A DNA stretch of 64,000 nucleotides, taken from an uncultured beta proteobacterium (GTDB lineage: Bacteria > Pseudomonadota > Gammaproteobacteria > Burkholderiales > Burkholderiaceae_C). The position numbers and the translations under genes are program-made. How positions within the stretch are numbered: position 1 is the first letter of the stretch; each line of letters starts with the position of its first letter. The stretch lies in contig CAIMZI010000037.1 in NCBI GenBank assembly GCA_903845935.1, positions 124,001-188,000 of the forward strand, given 5' to 3'. The notes beneath the pieces are model-generated. The model saw nothing but the letters and a program-made list of their open reading frames with translations, had not been told where the DNA came from and made no database searches. Below, piece after piece: positions 56,989 through 64,000 of the stretch.

Positions 56989-58056
56989 CTAGCAAATCCT
57001 TGGAAGCTGCTCGCCACTGAGCCAGTCCACCACGCGTCGCCCGCCCATTCTTGTCTGCATTTGCACAAAGCCATGTGGATCCACCGTCACAGTTCCAATC
57101 CGGCAGGCGGCCTTTCCAAGGGGATGCTCGTGTAAACAAGCCAACGCTGCCTCTGCAACGTCCGAGGCGCAGATCACCACCATCTTGCCCTCGTTGGCGA
57201 TGTAGAGCGGGTCCAGCCCCAACAGCTCGCAGGCGGCTTGTACCTGGGGCAATACCGGGATGAAGTTCTCGTCGATCAGCATGCCAACGCCGCTTTGGCG
57301 CGTGATCTCGTTGAGCGTGGTAGCCAGTCCGCCGCGCGTGGGGTCGCGCAGCACATGCAGGCTGCCCGCAGGTAGGCTTGAGAGCAGGGCGGCCACCAGA
57401 CCGTGAAGGGCCGCGGTGTCGGATGCAATGCTGGTCTCAAACTCCATGGCCGCGCGGCTTGACAGCACAGCCACGCCATGCTCGCCCAGGGTACCTGAGA
57501 CCAACACCGCATCACCGGCTAGGGCCTGATCACCGCCTATGTGTACACCGGGGGCCACCACGCCGACACCGGTAGTGCTGATGAAGACGCCATCGCCCTT
57601 GCCTTTTTCGACCACCTTGGTGTCGCCGGTCACAATCGGAACTCCGGCCTCGCGTGCCGCCGCGCCCATGCTGTTAGCAATGCGCTGCAGGTCGCTTAGC
57701 GCATAGCCTTCTTCCAGAATAAAACTGGCCGACAGGTACAGCGGCCGCGCACCCAGCATCGCCACATCGTTGAGCGTGCCGTGCACGGCCAGGCAACCGA
57801 GGTCGCCACCGGGGAAGAAGATGGGCGAGACCACATGCGCGTCGGTGGCCATCACCAGACGCCCACCCTGCGGCAACCCGGGTGGCATTGGCAGCGTGGC
57901 GCCATCGTTGCCCTGGCGCAGAAATTCGTTGTCAAAGGCGCGCAAGAAGATTTCTTCGATCAGCTGCGCACTGGCGCGGCCACCGGCGCCGTGGTTCATG
58001 TCGACGCGGCCGCCTTTGATATCGAGTGGTCGCGTGTATTTCGGTTTCGTGCTCAT
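56989..58056 (-). CDS. hypE: Hydrogenase maturation protein HypE
   Basis: The 355-residue protein dehydrates the carbamoyl group on its own C-terminal Cys to cyanide for the [NiFe] site. It ends PRIC, the required thiocarbamate Cys, and has MNHGAGGRAS and RDPTRGGLATTLNEI, the ATP-binding stretches of the PurM-like fold. It overlaps hypD by four bases and is the last gene of the operon. Confidence 0.96.
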   Translation of the reverse strand: MSTKPKYTRPLDIKGGRVDMNHGAGGRASAQLIEEIFLRAFDNEFLRQGNDGATLPMPPGLPQGGRLVMATDAHVVSPIFFPGGDLGCLAVHGTLNDVAMLGARPLYLSASFILEEGYALSDLQRIANSMGAAAREAGVPIVTGDTKVVEKGKGDGVFISTTGVGVVAPGVHIGGDQALAGDAVLVSGTLGEHGVAVLSSRAAMEFETSIASDTAALHGLVAALLSSLPAGSLHVLRDPTRGGLATTLNEITRQSGVGMLIDENFIPVLPQVQAACELLGLDPLYIANEGKMVVICASDVAEAALACLHEHPLGKAACRIGTVTVDPHGFVQMQTRMGGRRVVDWLSGEQLPRIC

Positions 58057-59192
58057 ACGGCCACCACTGGGATATCACGAAAGCGTCCAAAGGAATAGTG
58101 GGCCGCACACGCGCCTTCGGACGAAACCATGCACGAGCCCATGGGTGACTCGGGCGTGCACACCGTGCCGAATAGCTTGCAGTCGGTGGGGCGCTTAACG
58201 CCGCGCAGGATGGCGCCACATTCGCATTGCTTGTGGTCTGCTACAGCGCGATAGTGCAGATCGAATTTGCGTTCGGCATCCCATTGCGAAAATTCAGGCC
58301 GAATCTTGAGCGCACTGTTGGGCACCTCGCCGAGTCCGCGCCACTCAAAGCTTTCGCGCGGCTCCAGCACCTGCGCCACTATTTGAATAGCAGCCGCATT
58401 GCCGTCGCGGGTGACGGCGCGGGTGAATTCGTTTTCCACCACAGCGCGACCCTCGTTCACCTGGCGCACCAACATCAGAATGGCCTGCAGCACGTCCAGC
58501 GGCTCAAAGCCTGCTATGACCACGGGTTTTTGGTACTGCAGTGCAAAACCCTCGTAAGGGCGCGAACCAATCAGGATGCTTACATGGGCGGGGCCGACAA
58601 AACCGTCCAGCGGCACGGTGTGCCAGTCCCGTACCTGGGGCGATTCCAGGATATGGGTAATGGCTGCGGGGGTGAGCACATGGCAACACAGCACGCTGAA
58701 ATTTTGCAAGTTTTCGCGCATCGCCGTTTGCAGCGCCAGCGCAGTGGGCGGTGTGGTGGTCTCGAAGCCGATGGCAAAAAACACCACCTCGCGCTGCGGG
58801 TTGTCGCGCGCAATTTTGAGCGCGTCGCTTACCGAATACACCATGCGGATATCGGCGCCGCGTGCCTTTGCCTTCATCATCGACAGCTCTTCCGAGGCAG
58901 GTACGCGCATTGTGTCGGCATAGGTGGTGACGATGGCACCGCGCTTGAGTGCCAGGTCAATCGCCTGGTCGATGCGGCCTATGGGCAGCACGCAGACCGG
59001 ACAACCCGGGCCGTGCACCATGCGGACATTTTTCGGCAGCAGCTCCGTCACGCCATAGCGCGAAATGGCATGGGTGTGGCCGCCGCAGAATTCCATGAAG
59101 CTGTAGCTGCGTGCCGGATCAGCCTCGGCCGCAATGCGGGCGGCAATCTGCTGACCGAGCTTGCCGTCGCGGTATTCGTCTATGTATTTCAT
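58053..59192 (-). CDS. hypD: Hydrogenase maturation protein HypD
   Basis: The 379-residue [4Fe-4S] protein builds the Fe(CN)2CO group with HypC. It has CGGHTHAISRYG, GPGCPVCVLPIGRID and the C-terminal cluster region with Cys residues in CECGAILRG, DCKLFGTVC and GSCMVSSEGACAAHY. Length is normal. It overlaps hypC and hypE by four bases each, so the three are coupled. Confidence 0.96.
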   Translation of the reverse strand: MKYIDEYRDGKLGQQIAARIAAEADPARSYSFMEFCGGHTHAISRYGVTELLPKNVRMVHGPGCPVCVLPIGRIDQAIDLALKRGAIVTTYADTMRVPASEELSMMKAKARGADIRMVYSVSDALKIARDNPQREVVFFAIGFETTTPPTALALQTAMRENLQNFSVLCCHVLTPAAITHILESPQVRDWHTVPLDGFVGPAHVSILIGSRPYEGFALQYQKPVVIAGFEPLDVLQAILMLVRQVNEGRAVVENEFTRAVTRDGNAAAIQIVAQVLEPRESFEWRGLGEVPNSALKIRPEFSQWDAERKFDLHYRAVADHKQCECGAILRGVKRPTDCKLFGTVCTPESPMGSCMVSSEGACAAHYSFGRFRDIPVVAV

Positions 59193-59419
59193 GCCGGGTC
59201 TGCGCTGCTGGCGTCGAGTTCGGCAAACAGCGCCAGCGTGAGCCGGGCCTCTTCCGGGTCGATCAGGCCAATGGCGTGGCCTACATGAACAATCACATAG
59301 TCCTCCAGTTGCGCCTCGGGCACCAGAGCAATAGAGATGGACTTGCGCACGCCGCCGAGGTCAACGGTGGCCTCCAGGCCGCTCAAGGCCACGACGCGGG
59401 CCGGTATGGCTAGACACAT
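59189..59419 (-). CDS. hypC: Hydrogenase maturation chaperone HypC
   Basis: The 76-residue chaperone begins MCLAIPARV, with Cys2 essential for carrying the iron ligand complex to the large subunit. DYVIVHVGHAIGLID is the conserved second half. It overlaps hypF by ten bases and hypD by four. Confidence 0.95.
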   Translation of the reverse strand: MCLAIPARVVALSGLEATVDLGGVRKSISIALVPEAQLEDYVIVHVGHAIGLIDPEEARLTLALFAELDASSADPA

Positions 59420-60639
59420 AGGGAGTTCCTTGCGGTTTGGATAGGGGATTCGTTTGTTGCCGTCAGGCTGTGCGCCGCCACCCAGGCTTGGCCCAGGGCC
59501 AGACCGGCGTCGCCATACGCGCTATCCGTGGGCAGTTGCACGCTGAGCCCGGCTTGCACGAGTGTGTCTTGCATGCAGCCTCGCAAAATGCGGTTAAAGA
59601 AGCAGCCGCCGCTCAGCGCGATGGCTTTGATCTGGTGCTGTTGTGCAGCTTGGATGGCGGCCTGCGCGAGTGCATCGGCCAGCGCCACATGAAACAGGGC
59701 GGCGGCTTGCGCTTGCATGGCGCGCAAAGATGCGGCATCGCTTTCCAAGCCGACCATGAGAGCGAGCAGGCGGCGCAGTAGCAGGTCCAGATTCAGACCG
59801 GCGCCTATGAGCTCGGCATCCAGTAGCGGTGCCGGATGGTGCTCCAGCCAAAGCGTAGCAAGCTGTTCCAGCGCGATCGCTGCCTGCGCCTCTTCGGTCT
59901 GCCACCAGCAGACGCCCAGCAGCCCGGCCACCGCGTCAAACCAGCGCCCGGCGCTGGTGGTGGATGGTGAGTTCAGGCCGCGCGCCATCATGCTAACAAC
60001 GCCTTTCAAACTGGCCGTAGAAATCGGCTTGAGCGTTCCCACGCACAAATGGCTGCTGACGGCTGGGCTGAAAACTTGATCCGGAGAGTAGCCCAAGCGA
60101 TGCAGCGCAGCCGCGGCCATGCGCCAGGGCTCACGGGCTGCCACATCGCTGCCCGGAAGCAGCAGTTTGGGCAGGTGGTTCAGGCGCTGAAATTGGGCGT
60201 CTTGCACCAGCAGCAGCTCACCTCCCCAGGCTGTTTGGTCGGTGCCCAATCCGACACCATCCAGCGCCCAACCCAGCAGCTTTTGGCCAGGCGCACATTG
60301 CGCCTGCACCTGCGCGATATGGGCGTGGTGGTGTTGCACGGCGATGGCTGGCACGTTTAACTTCTGCGCCAGTTGTTGCGCCAGCTCGGTGCTGAAAAAG
60401 TCCGGATGCAGATCGTGCGCCACCGCATCAATCGGTCCGCTCGCCTGCTGCTGCAATCGCGCCACCGAGTCCAGCAGGTGCGCGCGCGCCTCCGGCGTTC
60501 CCAGGTCGCCGTGCAAGGGCGACATCCAGACTTGGTGACCGTCGAGCAAGCAGGCCGTGTTCTTCAACCAGGCGCCACAGGCCAGCACGCGTGCCGGTGC
60601 GGCGGCGGGCAACTGCTGGCGCGCCAGCGGGAGGGTCAT
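59410..60639 (-). CDS. hypF: Short HypF: carbamoyltransferase domain only
   Basis: The 409-residue protein covers only the C-terminal Kae1-like domain of Hyp[40 protein letters not shown] and [12 protein letters not shown]. The N-terminal acylphosphatase, zinc-finger and YrdC-like domains that make carbamoyl-adenylate in 750-residue HypF are absent. Short HypF1 proteins are known in Ralstonia eutropha, so this may be normal for the lineage. ATG overlaps the hypB stop (ATGA). A full-length HypF may exist elsewhere in the genome. Confidence 0.92.
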   Translation of the reverse strand: MTLPLARQQLPAAAPARVLACGAWLKNTACLLDGHQVWMSPLHGDLGTPEARAHLLDSVARLQQQASGPIDAVAHDLHPDFFSTELAQQLAQKLNVPAIAVQHHHAHIAQVQAQCAPGQKLLGWALDGVGLGTDQTAWGGELLLVQDAQFQRLNHLPKLLLPGSDVAAREPWRMAAAALHRLGYSPDQVFSPAVSSHLCVGTLKPISTASLKGVVSMMARGLNSPSTTSAGRWFDAVAGLLGVCWWQTEEAQAAIALEQLATLWLEHHPAPLLDAELIGAGLNLDLLLRRLLALMVGLESDAASLRAMQAQAAALFHVALADALAQAAIQAAQQHQIKAIALSGGCFFNRILRGCMQDTLVQAGLSVQLPTDSAYGDAGLALGQAWVAAHSLTATNESPIQTARNSLCV

Positions 60640-61511
60640 GCGTCCACGCCCAGCACCCAATCCAGCCAGGCGTCCATGCCCTGGCCGGTTTCGGCAGAGA
60701 CCAGCAGCACACGGATGCCGGGGTTGACGCGGCGGGCAAAGTCAATGCACTTCACCACATCAAAGCGCAGGTGCGGCAACAGGTCGACCTTGTTGAGCAG
60801 CATCAGAGTCGCGGCTGCAAACATGTCCGGGTATTTAAGCGGCTTGTCTTCGCCCTCGGTGACCGAAAGGATGACCACCTTGGCTTCCTCGCCCAGGTCC
60901 CACATGGCCGGACAGACCAGATTGCCGACGTTCTCGATAAACAGGATCGCCTTGGCCGCAGCGCCATGTGCGTGATCGTGATCGTGCGTATGTTCATGGT
61001 CATGCGTGTGGCCGTGACTATGCTCATGGACGTGGGCCTCGCCATGCAGGTCCAACTGGCCAAAGGCACGCGCCACCATGGGCGCATCCAGATGGCAGCC
61101 CCGTCCGGTGTTGACTTGGATGGCGGGGGCGCCGGTAGCGCGTATGCGGTCGGCGTCGAAGCTGGTTTGTTGATCGCCCTCGATCACTGCCACCGCCAGG
61201 CCGGGTGCGCGTTTGCGCAGCGCCACGATACTGGCGCACAGCAGCGTGGTCTTGCCAGATCCCGGGCTCGATACCAGGTTGAAGACGCTCACACCATGCG
61301 AGGCAAAGTGGGCCCGGTTCTGCTGCGCCACCGCCTGGTTAGCGCCCAGCACATCGACCTCGATCTGTATCGTGCGCTCCTGGCTCATGCCGGCCACCGA
61401 CACCCTGGCCGCACCGGCTCCAAAGTGCAGGTCACCCGTCACCTGATGGACCTGGGGTTCTGTCGCTTGCGGCCCGGTGGCGGGGCCGTTGCAACCGCAT
61501 ACAACACACAT
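60636..61511 (-). CDS. hypB: Hydrogenase nickel GTPase HypB with internal His-rich loop
   Basis: The 291-residue GTPase inserts nickel into [NiFe] hydrogenase. It starts MCVVCGCNG, the high-affinity nickel motif. It has Walker [13 protein letters not shown] near residue 82, the metal site GRGCHLDA near 137, [12 protein letters not shown] and NKVDLLP. A stretch of 13 His at about residues 156-183 lies in the loop between GCHLDA and FIENVGN; His-rich regions in HypB are normally N-terminal. This may store nickel. Confidence 0.95.
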   Translation of the reverse strand: MCVVCGCNGPATGPQATEPQVHQVTGDLHFGAGAARVSVAGMSQERTIQIEVDVLGANQAVAQQNRAHFASHGVSVFNLVSSPGSGKTTLLCASIVALRKRAPGLAVAVIEGDQQTSFDADRIRATGAPAIQVNTGRGCHLDAPMVARAFGQLDLHGEAHVHEHSHGHTHDHEHTHDHDHAHGAAAKAILFIENVGNLVCPAMWDLGEEAKVVILSVTEGEDKPLKYPDMFAAATLMLLNKVDLLPHLRFDVVKCIDFARRVNPGIRVLLVSAETGQGMDAWLDWVLGVDA

Positions 61512-61547
61512 AAAAACTCCTGTTTGCTATGGGTGGCAATGGTGGCG

Positions 61548-61889
61548 TCAAAGCACGCGCATGTCCACCACCTTGAGTTCGGTGCCGCCGGTGACCCGCA
61601 AGCTCGCGCCCTCGCACAGCGGGCACAGGTCTAGCCGCGAGAAGATGGGCACGCTTTTTTCACACCGCAGGCACCAGGCTGTGCCGGCTTGCTCGTCGAT
61701 GTCGATCACTGCGCCCTCCAGTAATGTGCCGGGCGCCAGCGACTCCAGCGCAAAGCGCAGGGCCGAAAGCTCCACGCCGGCCAAGGCCCCGGCCTGAAGA
61801 CGCAGATGGGTGACGCGCTCAAACGGGTCGCGGTCGCGGGCCTGCTCCACCACTTGCAAAATGCCTGCGGCCAGGCTGAGTTCATGCAT
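61548..61889 (-). CDS. hypA: Hydrogenase nickel chaperone HypA
   Basis: The 113-residue protein begins MHELSLA with His2 as nickel ligand. It has the zinc site CLRC and CPLC near residues 73-91. It works with HypB in nickel delivery. It is 17 bases after the cNMP-binding gene and 36 before hypB. Confidence 0.95.
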   Translation of the reverse strand: MHELSLAAGILQVVEQARDRDPFERVTHLRLQAGALAGVELSALRFALESLAPGTLLEGAVIDIDEQAGTAWCLRCEKSVPIFSRLDLCPLCEGASLRVTGGTELKVVDMRVL

Positions 61890-61906
61890 GGCCGGACTCC
61901 GGCAGG

Positions 61907-62509
61907 CTAGGGTGCCGTCTTGGTGGACCTGCGCAACTGGTCTATTTCCTGGTGCAAGTTGGCATTGAGCTGGTCCACCATGTGCAACTGCTCACTCAGC
62001 GCACGCAATCGGTCCGCGGTATTACGCGCCATGTAAATCAGTAGTTTGAGCGCGATCTCGGGGTGTTCCCTGGCCATCAGCTCTAGGCCGGCATGTGAAA
62101 GACCCGCCGCCTGCACATTGGCCAGTGCGGTGCAGTTGGCCGAGCGTGCGGCTCCATCCAGAAGCGCCATCTCACCAATCAGGGAACCGGGCCCCAGCAC
62201 GGAGATGGCGACCCGGTCAGCGCGACCCGAGACGCTTGTGTCCACAGACACATCCCCTTCCAGCAATAGCAGCATGTAACTGGTTCTGGCCTCATCGCCC
62301 TCCCGATAAAGAGAAGTTCCTACGGGGTAAATCGCCCAGCGCAGGTAGGGGACAACGCACTCGGCATCTTGCTTGCCAAAGGCAAAGCTGGATTTTTTCT
62401 CGCACAGAAATTGGATCGCCTTGGCCGCCAGTGCGGGCGACTCCGCCAGTGGACGTGTGCGCAAGGCCAGCGTGGCGCCAGCCCGGGTGCTGCCATCAGT
62501 GTGCGTCAT
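61907..62509 (-). CDS. Cyclic-nucleotide-binding domain protein without HTH
   Basis: The 200-residue protein has a single cNMP-binding domain (about 60-170) with the phosphate-binding cassette GEMALLDGAARSANCTA holding the Glu and Arg. A C-terminal helix (about 170-198) looks coiled-coil-like. The DNA-binding part of Crp/Fnr proteins is absent. It comes first in the leftward hyp operon, 17 bases before hypA. ATG 62509 with GAAGG upstream is chosen over a longer frame. It may sense cAMP or c-di-GMP, or have lost ligand binding. Confidence 0.8.
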   Translation of the reverse strand: MTHTDGSTRAGATLALRTRPLAESPALAAKAIQFLCEKKSSFAFGKQDAECVVPYLRWAIYPVGTSLYREGDEARTSYMLLLLEGDVSVDTSVSGRADRVAISVLGPGSLIGEMALLDGAARSANCTALANVQAAGLSHAGLELMAREHPEIALKLLIYMARNTADRLRALSEQLHMVDQLNANLHQEIDQLRRSTKTAP

Positions 62510-62712
62510 TGCCTTCAAGTTCCCGCGAAAGTCGGGCCGGAATTGACCCTGTGGATGCGATGCGATTTTGACACCAAGCGCAGCCCCGCATGGCAAGGAC
62601 GCCAGGGGCATGAAATGCACTTGAGAATTCCCAAACCTCACATTTCAGGCCCATCCTACATTGGATTTGAGCGCTTCAGCATTGCAGAGCGCGTACCAAG
62701 GAATAAATCACG

Positions 62713-63924
62713 ATGGGAACATTTTCCGAAGTGGGTCGCCTGCGCAAGGTGCTGGTGTGCCGCCCTGGCCTGGCGCAAAGGCGTTTGACGCCGACCAATT
62801 GCCAGGCACTTTTTTTTGACGACGTGCTGTGGGTCAGCCAGGCCCGCAACGACCATGGCTCGTTCACCAGCGCCATGCAAGAGCGTGGCATCGAGGTGCT
62901 GGACTTGCATGAGCTGCTGGCCACTACCGTGGCCAATCCGGTGGCATTGCAGTGGATACTGGAGCGCAAACTCGGCCCCGAGTTGTTGGACGTGGAATTG
63001 GCCGCGCAGTTGCATCAATGGCTGCGTACCCTGTCACCCCAGGCCCTGGCCGAAATACTGCTGGGCGGCCTGCTGCGCGGCGAATTGCCGTTTGCGCCCG
63101 AAGGCCTGCAAGGTGCCTGCAGCGCCGCGCAGGACATGCTGTTGCCGCCCCTGCCGAATGCGATGTTCACCCGCGACAGCAGTTGCTGGATCGATGGCGG
63201 TGTGGTCCTGTGCCCCATGTACTGGCCGGCACGCCGCCAGGAAACCCTGCTGACTGCCGCCGTCTACCGCTTCCATCCGGATTTTGCGGGCCGGGCTCGG
63301 GTGCTGTGGGGCGAAGTGGACCAGGCCGGCGTCTGCGCCACGCTGGAGGGCGGCGACCTGATGCCACTGGGCCAGGGCGTGGTCATGGTGGGCATGGGTG
63401 AGCGCACCACGCCGCAGGCCGTTAGCCAACTGGCGCTCAGCCTGTTTGAGCAGGGTGTTGCCTCCATGGTGCTGGTCGCGCAAATGCCCGGGTCGCGCAG
63501 CGCCATGCATCTGAATACGGTATTGACCTTCTGCGATGTGGACCTGGTTACCTATTTTCCGGACACGGTGAACGCGATCCGGGTCCACAGCATCCGGCCC
63601 GGCAAGCAGCATGGCCGTTTGGATGTGCGCAGCGAAACTGCACCCTTGCTGCAGGTGCTGGCCCAAGCGCTGGGTATTGCGCATCTGCGCAGCGTGGAAA
63701 CCGGGGGCGACGCCTTTGAGATCGCGCGCGAGCAATGGGACGATGGCAACAACCTGCTGGCGCTGGCGCCGGGTGTCGTCATGGCCTATGACCGCAATGC
63801 CTATACCAACACCCTGCTGCGCAAGGCCGGCGTAGAAGTCATCACTATCCCCAGCCGTGAACTGGGCCGTGGCCGTGGTGGCAGCCACCGCATGTCCTGT
63901 CCCATCCAGAGAGACCCGCTGTGA
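62713..63924 (+). CDS. Arginine deiminase homologue lacking catalytic Cys
   Basis: The 403-residue protein is aligned along its length with arginine deiminase: [13 protein letters not shown] (substrate Asp), LEGGDL (Glu), [25 protein letters not shown] (His266) and [19 protein letters not shown] at the end. The nucleophilic Cys expected after GGxH is Arg393 (CGC for TGC), and the Asp two residues after the catalytic His is Asn268. Two lost catalytic residues suggest a pseudoenzyme, not a single read error. AAGGAATAAATCACG precedes the ATG. It diverges from the cNMP-hyp operon. No other arc genes are seen. Confidence 0.85.
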   Translation: MGTFSEVGRLRKVLVCRPGLAQRRLTPTNCQALFFDDVLWVSQARNDHGSFTSAMQERGIEVLDLHELLATTVANPVALQWILERKLGPELLDVELAAQLHQWLRTLSPQALAEILLGGLLRGELPFAPEGLQGACSAAQDMLLPPLPNAMFTRDSSCWIDGGVVLCPMYWPARRQETLLTAAVYRFHPDFAGRARVLWGEVDQAGVCATLEGGDLMPLGQGVVMVGMGERTTPQAVSQLALSLFEQGVASMVLVAQMPGSRSAMHLNTVLTFCDVDLVTYFPDTVNAIRVHSIRPGKQHGRLDVRSETAPLLQVLAQALGIAHLRSVETGGDAFEIAREQWDDGNNLLALAPGVVMAYDRNAYTNTLLRKAGVEVITIPSRELGRGRGGSHRMSCPIQRDPL

Positions 63925-64000
63925 GCCTCACTTGACATAGCGCGAAGGTCAGGGGCTTGCGCCTGTGCGTTGCAGGGATTGCAGGGATCAGACCTATTTT

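Noticed and set aside
56887..57135. 82-codon frame after vapC
   Set aside because: Mostly overlaps hypE on the other strand, and no ribosome site or family is seen.
56989..61889. Hydrogenase structural genes near the hyp operon
   Set aside because: No large or small [NiFe] subunit motif is found anywhere in the window. Only maturation genes are present.

Overview
The window looks like chromosomal DNA of a high-GC betaproteobacterium, most likely a Comamonadaceae member of the Rhodoferax/Polaromonas kind. The grounds are gene content and protein style: form I CO dehydrogenase with an RcoM-type sensor, an RquA-like methyltransferase, TRAP and ABC transporters and a short HypF. Genes are densely packed on both strands. 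I see no rRNA, tRNA, CRISPR array, insertion sequence or prophage. No gene-free stretch exceeds 300 bases; the longest is the 290-bp rpiR/iolE control region.

Layout. (1) 1-7130: aerobic CO oxidation. A leftward operon coxM-coxS-coxL-coxG (coxG cut by the window edge) is preceded by rcoM, a PAS-LytTR haem CO sensor. Diverging from rcoM are an unknown membrane protein and a CoxI/XdhC-type cofactor protein. (2) 7103-12058: alanine dehydrogenase, an RquA-like methyltransferase, a two-component pair and an Hsp20. (3) 12218-16421: a decaying lemA-TPM-TPM cluster, DUF3300 and DUF2950 proteins, and two small proteins. (4) 16432-30413: an inositol/rhizopine-like catabolic island. It holds a LacI regulator, a MocD-like oxygenase and a MocE-like Rieske ferredoxin. 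An RpiR regulator then diverges from iolE-iolD-gfo/idh-iolC-iolB-aldolase-gfo/idh. A broken MFS transporter ends the island.

(5) 30476-35683: a flavin monooxygenase with a sigma-54 activator, and an AGE-family epimerase. (6) 35819-38852: a small unknown protein, then purU with a TIM-barrel protein, diverging from a PanB-like protein. (7) 38924-49447: HDOD protein, hybrid histidine kinase, TRAP transporter (dctP plus fused dctQM), an unknown protein, two NAD(P)-dependent dehydrogenases and a tannase-family esterase. (8) 49601-53754: a complete sugar ABC importer. (9) 53749-56886: an unknown protein, a DnaJ-like protein, a DUF1993 protein and a vapBC-type toxin-antitoxin pair. (10) 56989-62509: leftward cNMP-hypA-hypB-hypF(short)-hypC-hypD-hypE, with no hydrogenase structural genes in view. 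(11) 62713-63924: an arginine-deiminase homologue that has lost two catalytic residues. The last 76 bases hold no feature I can support.

How the parts work together (inference). Trace CO sensed by RcoM would switch on CO dehydrogenase, and the hyp genes would mature a [NiFe] hydrogenase encoded elsewhere; together these suggest supplementary lithotrophy. The iol island would take an O-methylated or aminated inositol, remove the methyl group with MocD/MocE, and send the ring through IolE/IolD/IolB/IolC/aldolase. Control is by RpiR acting on matching TGAAAT-N4-ATTTCA operators that sit on the -10 elements of both divergent promoters.
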